A stretch of DNA of 64,000 bases from Paludibacter sp. GTDB lineage: Bacteria; Bacteroidota; Bacteroidia; Bacteroidales; Paludibacteraceae. Below the pieces are notes generated by a model that was given only the letters and a program-made list of their open reading frames with translations, was not told where the DNA came from and searched no databases. Of the stretch, positions 35,098 through 42,604 are shown piece by piece; the stretch's first letter is position 1, and each line of letters begins with the position of its first letter. The position numbers were made by a program, and so were the translations under genes. Where the stretch lies: the NCBI GenBank assembly GCA_028710415.1, contig JAQTUE010000001.1:310001-374000 (forward strand), given 5' to 3'.

Positions 35098-37053
35098 GTG
35101 AAAAGTAATAAAACAGAGCATTTAAGTAAATTCGGTTTTTTAGGATTGATTGTTACATTGGGGATTGTGTACGGTGATATAGGTACTTCACCTTTGTATG
35201 TTATGAAAGCCATTATTGGTGCCAATAAACATTTAGATGTCAATTATATCATTGGGGCAGTATCCTGTATTATCTGGACGTTAACGCTTCAAACCACAAT
35301 AAAATACGTGATTATCACCCTACGGGCGGATAATAAAGGGGAAGGAGGAATCTTAGCACTCTATGCCCTGGTTCGTAAAAGTAAGAAGAAATGGCTGTAT
35401 GTCATTGCTATTATCGGTGCCAGTACCTTAATTGCCGATGGGATTATCACTCCCTCCATTACAGTAGTTTCTGCCATTGAAGGATTAAAAGGACTGAACC
35501 CTGATACACCGATTGTTCCGATAAGTATCCTTATCATTTCACTCTTGTTTGTCATCCAGCAGTTCGGTACCAAGGCTATCGGCAAATCATTCGGACCTAT
35601 GATGGTGATTTGGTTTACTATGCTCGGTGTCCTTGGTTCCATCGAAATTGTACAGTATACTGCTATTTTAAAGGCGTTTAATCCTTATTATGCCATTCAC
35701 TTGCTGGTCAATTACCCAAACTGGTTCTTAATACTGGGAGCCGTATTTTTATGTACCACCGGAGCAGAGGCCCTTTATTCCGATTTAGGACATTGCGGCA
35801 TTCAGAACATCAGGGTGAGCTGGATCTTTGTAAAAACGACCCTGATCCTGAATTACCTGGGACAAGGCGCCTGGGTGCTTACCCACATGAACTCCTTAAC
35901 CGAAGCGACCAATCCTTTTTATGCCATGATGCCCGAGAGCTTCCTGATTTTTGGGGTTGTAATGGCAACTGTGGCTGCTATCATTGCCAGCCAGGCACTT
36001 ATCAGCGGTTCGTTCACTATTTTCAGTGAGGGAATGAGCTTGAACTTCTGGCCACGCCAACGGATAAAATACCCTACCGAAGTAAAGGGGCAATTATACA
36101 TTCCTTTTGTAAACTGGTTCCTGTATGTGTTCTGTGTCATCATGGTATTGTACTTCCAGACTTCCAGCAACATGGAAGCCGCATACGGATTATCGATAAC
36201 CATCACCATGTTGATGACAACCTTGCTGCTTGGTTTCTACCTCAAGAAGCAAAAGATCGCTACCGTTTTTATTGTTCCTTTTGTATCGGTATTCCTCACG
36301 TTGGAGTCTTTGTTCCTGACAGCCAATTTATTTAAATTCCTGCATGGTGGTTGGGTAACCATTATGCTGGCTGGCATTATCTTTTCTGTGATGCTGGTAT
36401 GGTTCAACGCCCGCATCATCAAGAATAAACACATGATATTCCTGAATATCAAGTCGTTCTTCCAAATCATTACCGATATCAGCAAGGACTTAACCATTCC
36501 AAAATACTCAACCAACCTGGTGTATTTAAGTAAGGCGGATATCCGGACGGAAATAGAAGGAAAGATCATTTATTCCATCATCAACAAACAACCCAAGCGT
36601 GCCGATAATTACTGGATCCTGCATATCGATCATGTGGACGATCCAACCACCTTTGAATATACCTTCGAAAAACTAATTCCTGACGTTTTGTATCGTGTCA
36701 ACATTAAGCTAGGTTTCCAGGTGCAGCCGCTGATCAATTTATATTTCCGCCAGATCATTGATGAATTGGTGGAAAGCAAGGAGTTTGATTTGATCAGCAG
36801 GTACCCTTCGCTCCGAAAGAACAAGATCCCGGGTGATTTCAGGTTTATTATCATACACCGCGTCTATAACCAGAACCAGGGATTCCGCTTCAAGGAACGC
36901 ATTACCATGAATCTTTATAATGTCATTAAGCATCTTGGAATTACCGACACCCGAGCTTATGGGTTGGATACCAGCAATGTCCAGGTAGAATCCGTGCCAT
37001 TGGTTATAAAGCGAGAATATAAGAGCAGGATTAAAAGGGTGGAAATACTATAA
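35098..37053 (+). CDS. kup: Potassium uptake protein Kup
   Basis: 651 residues, GTG start (VKSNKTEHLSKFGFLGLIVTLGIVYGDIGTSPLYV). The GIVYGDIGTSPLY motif is the Kup/HAK signature. Twelve membrane helices fill about residues 12-455 (e.g. ADGIITPSITVVSAIEGL and GAEALYSDLGHCG, both conserved), followed by a cytoplasmic domain of about 190 residues. It imports K+ by proton symport. The gene stands alone: a promoter at 35026-35059 and a terminator at 37081-37123 delimit it. Confidence 0.96.
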   Translation: MKSNKTEHLSKFGFLGLIVTLGIVYGDIGTSPLYVMKAIIGANKHLDVNYIIGAVSCIIWTLTLQTTIKYVIITLRADNKGEGGILALYALVRKSKKKWLYVIAIIGASTLIADGIITPSITVVSAIEGLKGLNPDTPIVPISILIISLLFVIQQFGTKAIGKSFGPMMVIWFTMLGVLGSIEIVQYTAILKAFNPYYAIHLLVNYPNWFLILGAVFLCTTGAEALYSDLGHCGIQNIRVSWIFVKTTLILNYLGQGAWVLTHMNSLTEATNPFYAMMPESFLIFGVVMATVAAIIASQALISGSFTIFSEGMSLNFWPRQRIKYPTEVKGQLYIPFVNWFLYVFCVIMVLYFQTSSNMEAAYGLSITITMLMTTLLLGFYLKKQKIATVFIVPFVSVFLTLESLFLTANLFKFLHGGWVTIMLAGIIFSVMLVWFNARIIKNKHMIFLNIKSFFQIITDISKDLTIPKYSTNLVYLSKADIRTEIEGKIIYSIINKQPKRADNYWILHIDHVDDPTTFEYTFEKLIPDVLYRVNIKLGFQVQPLINLYFRQIIDELVESKEFDLISRYPSLRKNKIPGDFRFIIIHRVYNQNQGFRFKERITMNLYNVIKHLGITDTRAYGLDTSNVQVESVPLVIKREYKSRIKRVEIL

Positions 37054-37080
37054 TCAGCCATTCTTTCCAGAATTAATTTG

Positions 37081-37123
37081 TAACCAAAAGAGCCTTTCCT
37101 ACACAGAAGGGCTCTTTTGGTTA
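37081..37123 (+). terminator. Terminator after kup
   Basis: 14-bp perfect arms TAACCAAAAGAGCC (37081-37094) and GGCTCTTTTGGTTA (37110-37123), 28 bases beyond the kup stop. Symmetric, so it may work in both directions. Confidence 0.8.
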
Positions 37124-37126
37124 ATG

Positions 37127-37328
37127 TGATGTTGATTGAGTAGATTGAGTAGATTGAGTTAATTGTGTTGATTGTGTTGATTGAGTAGATTGAGATGATT
37201 GGTAGAATGAGATTATTCCAATTATAGAATGCCTCAATTACCAAAATACAGAACGCGGAACGCGGAACACGGAACACGGAACGCGGAACTCATCTTCAAA
37301 CCTTTCAAACCCCAAACCTTTCAAACTC
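37127..37328. repeat. Composite word element (kup-proximal copy)
   Basis: In order: 9-mers TTGATTGAG/TAGATTGAG (37127-37202), ATTATTCCAATTATAGAATG (near 37212), 7-mers GGAACGC/GGAACAC (37254-37289), and TTCAAACC/CTTTCAAACC words (37294-37330). The same order recurs at 38150 and 38620 and, reversed, at 59600-59950. Confidence 0.8.
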
Positions 37329-38138
37329 TTATTTAACCGCCACCACTTTCCCGCACCCGGCATACTTCACCTCCACAGGCTCCCCGGTAAATCCAAAATT
37401 CCCAAACTCCACAGCCATGCTAAGCAGTACGGTTACATCCTCCGTTAAGAATGGAATCCGTGATTCAGGCAATTTTATGGTCAGGGTTTGTTCGGGCAGA
37501 ATGCTTTTTGTGGTATTCCATTCCCCGGTATGGGTTTGGCTGACTCCATTCAACTCAAGGACCATTGGCAAATAATTGTTCTTTATTGGGTTATACACCA
37601 TGTCCGACACCGTACCAATCACTACGATCAGGCGAAAGAAAGGCAGCTGCTGGAAGTTCTGCAAGTCAATTTCGGTATTGATCCTGGGAATGGTCACAAC
37701 AGCTTCGAGCTTCTCCCGGTCGATCTCCCAACTGGGTGACACGCGCAACACTGAAGTGAATGGATTGATGCGGTTGAAATTAAATCCTTCCAGCGCCTCT
37801 TTGAAAACGGATAGTTTCAGGCTTCGTTTCCCCACTTCCCCTGTTGTATCCAGTTTCATCAGGTTTTTACCGATGCCGATTAATACCGGGGTCAGGTTAT
37901 AATCCGCCAGGCGGTGCAGGCCTCCGAATGCATGCCGGGATAAGGATCCAAATCGGGCACTTCCGCCAAATTCACACTGATTCTTGCGTGATTTTTCAAA
38001 CTTGGGTGAATTTTCAATGTGATTCTTTTTCGGTCCACCCTTGGTACGCATAATTACTTTATCACTTCCCCGGCGTGTATAAAAGCTGACGCCCTTTATA
38101 CTTCCCGACATTTGCATAAATCCTTTTACGATTGTCAT
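37329..38138 (-). CDS. Uncharacterised protein sharing a motif with 49714-50343
   Basis: 269 residues, no signal peptide or membrane helix. The N-terminus has GSIKGVSFYTRRGSDKVIMRTK, which aligns with GSMANFNTYVRYGENIISSK in the protein at 49714-50343 (G-S-x5-7-Y-x-R-x-G then I/V and K). The rest has a central helix-rich part (GSLSRHAFGGLHRLAD) and a beta-rich C-terminal half ending GCGKVVAVK. This resembles DUF6266-like Bacteroidetes proteins, but I am not sure. Both genes are embedded in the word-repeat region. Function unknown. Confidence 0.65.
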   Translation of the reverse strand: MTIVKGFMQMSGSIKGVSFYTRRGSDKVIMRTKGGPKKNHIENSPKFEKSRKNQCEFGGSARFGSLSRHAFGGLHRLADYNLTPVLIGIGKNLMKLDTTGEVGKRSLKLSVFKEALEGFNFNRINPFTSVLRVSPSWEIDREKLEAVVTIPRINTEIDLQNFQQLPFFRLIVVIGTVSDMVYNPIKNNYLPMVLELNGVSQTHTGEWNTTKSILPEQTLTIKLPESRIPFLTEDVTVLLSMAVEFGNFGFTGEPVEVKYAGCGKVVAVK

Positions 38139-38149
38139 TTTGGTAGTAG

Positions 38150-38390
38150 TTAATTGGTTAATTGGTTAATTGGTTGATTGGTTGATTAGTTGATTGGTTG
38201 ATTATGTTGAATGAGATAATTTGTTTTAGGAGAAGATATAATGGTAAATAGTAAATTGTATAATAGTAAATTAATTGGGTTATTATTCCAATTGCAAAAT
38301 ACATCTATCCCAACAACGCGGAACGCGGAACACAGAACGCGGAACGTTCAAACCTTTCAAACCTCAAACTCTTCAAACGTTTTCTCTTCA
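38150..38390. repeat. Composite word element, direct copy A
   Basis: 9-mer array (38150-38214), then TTTTAGGAGAAGATATAATG (near 38224), GTAAATAGTAAATTG, ATTCCAATTGCAAAATACAT (near 38285), GGAACGC 7-mers and TTCAAACC words. The stretch 38193-38319 is repeated almost exactly 472 bases downstream. Short frames in both copies are by-products of the repeat. The whole gap 38139-39677 has no convincing gene. Confidence 0.85.
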
Positions 38391-38563
38391 AACCCTTATT
38401 TTTCTTTTGTATTTGTTCGCTTAGTAGAAATTCTATCCCCTCACAACCAGCCCTTATTCCCTTATTCCATTACTACTATACTGTGATATAATAAGGGAAT
38501 TAGGGTGTGGATTAGGAGGTTACTGTTTTCTACCAAGGGTACCAAAACAAAAATAAGGTTTTT
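38391..38563. repeat. Foldback element, copy 1
   Basis: About 170 bases with ends that are partial inverted repeats: CCTTATTTTTCTTTTGTATT on the left and its counterpart AACAAAAATAAGG on the right, each preceded inside by TTAGTAGAAA/TTTTCTACC, and a central CCCTTATTCC...ATAAGGGAAT palindrome. Inverted copy at 50542-50714, diverged copy at 53225-53405. Confidence 0.75.
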
Positions 38564-38619
38564 AAATTTCCTGCAATTATTCAGTTGATCCCGCATGGGG
38601 GACGTCACTTCATTCCGTT

Positions 38620-38850
38620 GGTTAATTGGTTAATTGGTTGATTAGTTAATTGGTTGATTAGTTGATTGGTTGATTATGTTGAATGAGATAATTTGTTTTA
38701 GGAGAAGATATAATGGTAAATAGTAAATTGTATAATAGTAAATTAATTGGGTTTTTATTCCAATTGCAAAATACATCTATCCCAACAACGCGAAACACCG
38801 AACACGGAACGCGGAACAGTCTCTTCAAACCCCAAACCTTTCAAACGCAT
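38620..38850. repeat. Composite word element, direct copy B
   Basis: Same modules and order as copy A; positions 38665-38791 are nearly identical to 38193-38319, differing in one homopolymer base and the start of the GGAAC heptamers. It indicates a recent 472-base-spaced duplication. Confidence 0.85.
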
Positions 38851-38924
38851 AATACATTCCTCTCATCACCTTGTCGTTACCATAACACTGCAAATCAATA
38901 AATAATTAATTCATTATCCAATAA

Positions 38925-39012
38925 TGTTCCATATATATTCCATATCTTTATAATATTGGAATATATATGGATCATATATGGAACACATATGGAACATATA
39001 TGGAACATCACC
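38925..39012. repeat. Tandem/palindromic CATATATGGAA words
   Basis: TTCCATATATATTCCATAT (38928 on) is mirrored by TTGGAATATATATGG about 30 bases later, then CATATGGAA units repeat in tandem (CATATATGGAACACATATGG and onward to about 39008). Confidence 0.65.
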
Positions 39013-39193
39013 GATATGGTATCGATAAGATGGCGGTATCAACAGACCGATAGAACAGCTAAAGCAACCGAACTTTTTCAGTAAAACCCATTCAACATTG
39101 TTCTTTTAAGGTTGTGAAAATAAAACGCATAATTTTAGAAATTATTATAAATAAGTACTTTTACGGATATAATGTCCTGTTTTTAAAAGATTA

Positions 39194-39447
39194 GAACGCT
39201 GATGGTACATTCCGACTTGACGGAAGTTTCGCTGATCAAGCGGATGTTTGCGAATACTTTTATTAGTTAGATTTTGTTCGGATCAAAACTCCAACAGGTT
39301 GGAATTGATTCACATAGAAACCTTTCGTTATCCGCCAATTGACAGATACGAAAGCGTTTTCTTTGGCATTGTAGCTTGTTTTGAAAGAAAACGCTCAAAA
39401 GTACTGTATACGTTTTGAGGTTTATTCATTCCACCAGGCCGGAATGT
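39194..39447. repeat. Cluster of REP-like palindromes
   Basis: 39194-39237 holds TTCCG-ACTTGA-CGGAA and is 42/44 identical to the reverse complement of 62275-62318. 39288-39309 holds CCAAC-AG-GTTGG, related to 56797-56855 and 62211-62224. 39321-39363 (CTTTCG...CGAAAG, then GCGTTTTCTT) is shared in inverse orientation with 51043-51081. 39353-39363/39385-39395 is an 11-bp inverted repeat. 39427-39446 is CATTCC/GGAATG. Confidence 0.7.
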
Positions 39448-39652
39448 GTTATCAGTTACTTTTTAATGTCATAACAAGATTCAATAATTCAACTTTTTGT
39501 AAAATTGAAGGACATAATGCTGATAATCTTTATAAATCAATAATCTGAGTAAATCAGTGAAATGAGTGGACAATCTTTTACATTCATCTCTTATATTTAT
39601 TTTTTTTATCAATGAATTGATCTGTGTAAATTAGAGACATAAAATTAATTTG

Positions 39653-39660
39653 TACATTTG
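39653..39660 (+). promoter_or_regulatory. -7 element of the second TPR regulator
   Basis: TACATTTG, perfect TAnnTTTG, ends 17 bases before the start codon at 39678. No clear -33. Confidence 0.5.
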
Positions 39661-39677
39661 TGCGCTAAATCGTAAAA

Positions 39678-41285
39678 ATGTATATCTGCCGGTTTCTTCG
39701 TATCTGTTTCTATTTGCTCCTGTGTGTGGTGGCAAGCAACTGCTCCATCATGCCCAACGAGCTGGATACGGCCGAACGCCTGATGGAAACCGCTCCCGAC
39801 TCAGCCTTGCATATCCTGCAACACCTCACACCTGATAAATATAAATCCGATTCAAAACGTGCCTTGTATGGTTTGCTGATGATCAAGGCCCTGGATAAAA
39901 AGATACTTCCATTGAAACCTGATTCGTTGCTTGATTTTTCAATCAATTATTATCAAAACCATACCGGACATGACCGACTGGCTACGTGCTATTTTTATAA
40001 AGGACGCAGTTATAAAAATAATTTTCAATACGAAAAGGCAATTGGATGTTATCTAAAAGCATTGGATGTACTTGAAAACAAGGATAACAATTTGTTATTA
40101 GGTCGGGTAAATTCTGATTTAGGAGACATTTATGTTTTACAAAAGGATTATTTACAGGCACGTCAAAAGTTCATAGTGTCCTACAAGAATTTCAAACTGG
40201 CAAAACAATCAATTTATGCCTGTTATTCGGTCATTGATATCGGGAAAACCTACTATTTCATGAAAGAATACCCTAAAGCTCAACAATATTTTCATAAAGT
40301 ATATTCAACTGCAAAAGACTCCCTGACCCTTGGGGCGGCAATTGATGAAGTCGGGCTTTGCTATTACAAATCCAAACAAAACGATTCAGCACTGGTTTAT
40401 TTTCAAAAGGTAATTCATTATCCATACATTGGAAACAATAAATCAATTCGTTATTACTATCTGGCTAACCTTTATTTCGATTTAAACCAAGTGGATTCAG
40501 CTTACTTTTATGCTAAAAACGCTTTTAATTTTCATTCGGATACTCATACGCAACGGGAATGTTACCGTATTTTGACAAATTGCGAATATTTGAAGGGGAA
40601 TATGAAGACTATGTCGATGTATATGAACAAATATGTTGTAGCAGGAGATTCTTTACGGAAAATTGAAGCACAAACCAAAGGAAGTATCCTGGAAACAATT
40701 CATAATACGAACCTCGAAGTAGTGAAAGTTAAGATTAACTTCTGGCTTATGGTTGGGCTAATCATCCTGGTTATTATTCTGGGAGTTTTCCTGTTCATCA
40801 AAATTAAGAAAAGGAATAAAGTTGTCATCCGGGAGAACGAAATAGAACATACCCATCAAAAAGCGGATATCCGGATAGAAACCATGCTTAAATACCGGAA
40901 AACATTGCTACAAAAAATGGAAACGGTTAAGCTAAAACAAATTGCCGACCGGAAAAAAGCGAGCCCGGCGGAAAAAGACCAACTGGATCGTAAGCTATTT
41001 GAGGATATTCTCCATTTGAATGACCCTGAATTCTTCCATCGTAAAATGGATACAGTGCTCAATGACCTGGTCAGTAAATTGAAAACCCGGTATCCGGCTC
41101 TTACTGACAAAGAAATTTGCTGGTGCTGCCTGTATCTTTTAAACATACCGACGAAAGACATTTATTTGCTGCTCGACTATAAAGTAGACAGCCTGAAAAA
41201 AATGAGGCAACGCCTGGCCCAAAAAACAGGACTTGCCGGGGTCACTGAACTGGATGATTTCCTGAATGCCATTCTCTCCGAATAA
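39678..41285 (+). CDS. TPR membrane regulator with LuxR-like tail
   Basis: 535 residues. Signal with a lipobox-like VASNC (Cys near 22), TPR repeats (about 40-335; e.g. YEKAIGCYLKALDVLENKDNN), one membrane helix (about 350-375, NFWLMVGLIILVIILGVFLFIKI), a coiled-coil linker and a C-terminal domain (about 455-535) with LTDKEICWCCLYLLNIPTKDIYLLL followed by KVDSLKKMRQRLAQKTG. This resembles the HTH that ends Bacteroidetes TPR proteins of LuxR type. It probably couples an envelope signal to transcription. It is preceded by a -7 element and followed by a terminator at 41308-41336, so it is monocistronic. Confidence 0.85.
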   Translation: MYICRFLRICFYLLLCVVASNCSIMPNELDTAERLMETAPDSALHILQHLTPDKYKSDSKRALYGLLMIKALDKKILPLKPDSLLDFSINYYQNHTGHDRLATCYFYKGRSYKNNFQYEKAIGCYLKALDVLENKDNNLLLGRVNSDLGDIYVLQKDYLQARQKFIVSYKNFKLAKQSIYACYSVIDIGKTYYFMKEYPKAQQYFHKVYSTAKDSLTLGAAIDEVGLCYYKSKQNDSALVYFQKVIHYPYIGNNKSIRYYYLANLYFDLNQVDSAYFYAKNAFNFHSDTHTQRECYRILTNCEYLKGNMKTMSMYMNKYVVAGDSLRKIEAQTKGSILETIHNTNLEVVKVKINFWLMVGLIILVIILGVFLFIKIKKRNKVVIRENEIEHTHQKADIRIETMLKYRKTLLQKMETVKLKQIADRKKASPAEKDQLDRKLFEDILHLNDPEFFHRKMDTVLNDLVSKLKTRYPALTDKEICWCCLYLLNIPTKDIYLLLDYKVDSLKKMRQRLAQKTGLAGVTELDDFLNAILSE

Positions 41286-41307
41286 TTAAAAATACCATTT
41301 CCATAGT

Positions 41308-41336
41308 TTAAAAGCGAATCTGATTTTCGCTTTTAA
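41308..41336 (+). terminator. Terminator after the second TPR regulator
   Basis: 11-bp perfect stem TTAAAAGCGAA (41308-41318) / TTCGCTTTTAA (41326-41336), 7-base loop, 22 bases after the stop codon. Confidence 0.8.
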
Positions 41337-41395
41337 TTTGTTATCGATGCCCTAAAAGCATCGTTTTTTCATTGTGAACCAATGCCTCAAAAAGT

Positions 41396-41476
41396 GCGTC
41401 CCCCTTTTTTATGAAAAATACTCCTTAAACTACTGAATAACAGTGTAACTGTATTTTGTTGCGTCCCCCTGTTTTT
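41396..41476. repeat. Direct repeat GCGTCCCCCT
   Basis: GCGTCCCCCTTTTTT at about 41396 and GCGTCCCCCTGTTTTT at about 41461, 65 bases apart, in the gap before the Y1 transposase. Confidence 0.5.
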
Positions 41477-41588
41477 AGCACTCAAATTTGGATGGAGGCT
41501 CCCTGTGTACCTAACTTAGCATACTCAATCAGGAATTAGTTGAAACCAGGAGGTAAAGAATATTTCAATTAGTTTTAACGAAAACAGT

Positions 41589-41709
41589 AAGCGGTACAGT
41601 CGAATTGTGGTGTAGTGAACCAATAGTAATTTGTCTTCTTTTAACCTAAACGAAACATTCAAAACCAGGACAAATTCAGTGAGTAATTTTTGTCGACTGT
41701 ACCGCTTTT
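41589..41709. mobile_element. 121-bp element with perfect 15-bp terminal inverted repeats
   Basis: AAGCGGTACAGTCGA (41589-41603) and TCGACTGTACCGCTT (41695-41709) are perfect inverted repeats enclosing 91 bases with no ORF of their own. I see no clear target duplication. It could be a miniature element, or a transcription-factor or recombinase site pair. Confidence 0.5.
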
Positions 41710-41853
41710 CTTGAAACAATTCGTAGTAAAAATAGGGACTACCTTTTCCAACCTTTGGAACTCTGGAAAAGTTAAATCGCGGAATGGATATCTAGCTTCT
41801 AATATTATCGATAATTACAATACAAAATATAAAATTAGTAAAATAATTGTTCC

Positions 41854-41861
41854 TATATTTG
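41854..41861 (+). promoter_or_regulatory. -7 element of the Y1 transposase gene
   Basis: TATATTTG (perfect TAnnTTTG) ends 22 bases before the start codon at 41884; a TTAG at the -33 position is a poor match. Confidence 0.45.
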
Positions 41862-41883
41862 CAAGGTTAAAATTCACAACAGA

Positions 41884-42426
41884 ATGGATATCAAAAATCG
41901 CATGGAAGGTGAAGTTTATTTTGTTACCGACACGGTAGTGGATTGGGTGGATATATTTACACGCCCTATTTACAGGCATATTATCATTGAATCGTTGGAG
42001 TACTGCCAAAAAGAAAAAAGACTGATTATCTATGCCTGGGTATTGATGACCAACCACATGCATATGATTGCAGGAAGCAGTGGGGAAAACAAAATCTCGG
42101 ATATATTACGGGACTTTAAAAAATTTACAAGTAAAAAGATCCTTCAGACTTTGCTGGTTGAAAGTGGAGAAAGTCGCCGGGAATGGATGTTGAACCGGTT
42201 TGAATATGCAGGTAAGAATGATAAGAAGATAACGAATTACAAGTTCTGGCAGGAAGGGAATGATGCTCAGGAGATTTTTCTAAACGACTATTTCAACCAG
42301 AAGCTCAATTATATCCACAACAACCCTGTGAAAGCTGAATTTGTAAACCGCGAAGAAGATTACCGGTATAGTTCGGCAATCGATTGGGCGGGAGGGAAAG
42401 GGTTACTGGAAGTTACTTTGGTTTGA
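41884..42426 (+). CDS. REP-associated tyrosine (Y1) transposase
   Basis: 180 residues, complete. The HUH motif is in WVLMTNHMHMI (His58-Met-His60) and the catalytic tyrosine is Tyr143 in KLNYIHNNPVKAEFV, a signature of the Y1/TnpA-REP (RAYT) family. Such single-copy transposases are not flanked by insertion-sequence ends but cleave and move short REP palindromes. A perfect palindrome (TTGGGATT/AATCCCAA) lies 45 bases downstream and many other palindromes occur in the window. It is intact, with its own -7 element, so probably functional. Confidence 0.92.
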   Translation: MDIKNRMEGEVYFVTDTVVDWVDIFTRPIYRHIIIESLEYCQKEKRLIIYAWVLMTNHMHMIAGSSGENKISDILRDFKKFTSKKILQTLLVESGESRREWMLNRFEYAGKNDKKITNYKFWQEGNDAQEIFLNDYFNQKLNYIHNNPVKAEFVNREEDYRYSSAIDWAGGKGLLEVTLV

Positions 42427-42469
42427 AAGAAAGAGTTTAACGGATTATAAATCATTATAATACATATAG

Positions 42470-42491
42470 TTGGGATTGCAAATCCCAACGA
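42470..42491. repeat. REP-like palindrome GTTGGGATT/AATCCCAAC
   Basis: GTTGGGATTTGC-type hairpin: GTTGGGATT, a 3-base loop and AATCCCAAC, just after the Y1 transposase and just before the broken 5' end of the RHS gene. It is a plausible substrate of the transposase. Confidence 0.7.
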
Positions 42492-42604
42492 CAAGCATGA
42501 TCCTTTGTACGTTTAATTAAGGACATATCCGGAGGGACGGGGGCAATTCGGAATATAACTGGAAAACAATCAGTTTATACATTAGCTCTATACCAAAAGA
42601 TATA

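Noticed and set aside
38241..38901. Two similar short plus-strand frames starting MVNSKLYNSKLIG
   Set aside because: They lie entirely in the two copies of the composite word element and shift with unit number; the similarity is that of the repeat, not of a protein.
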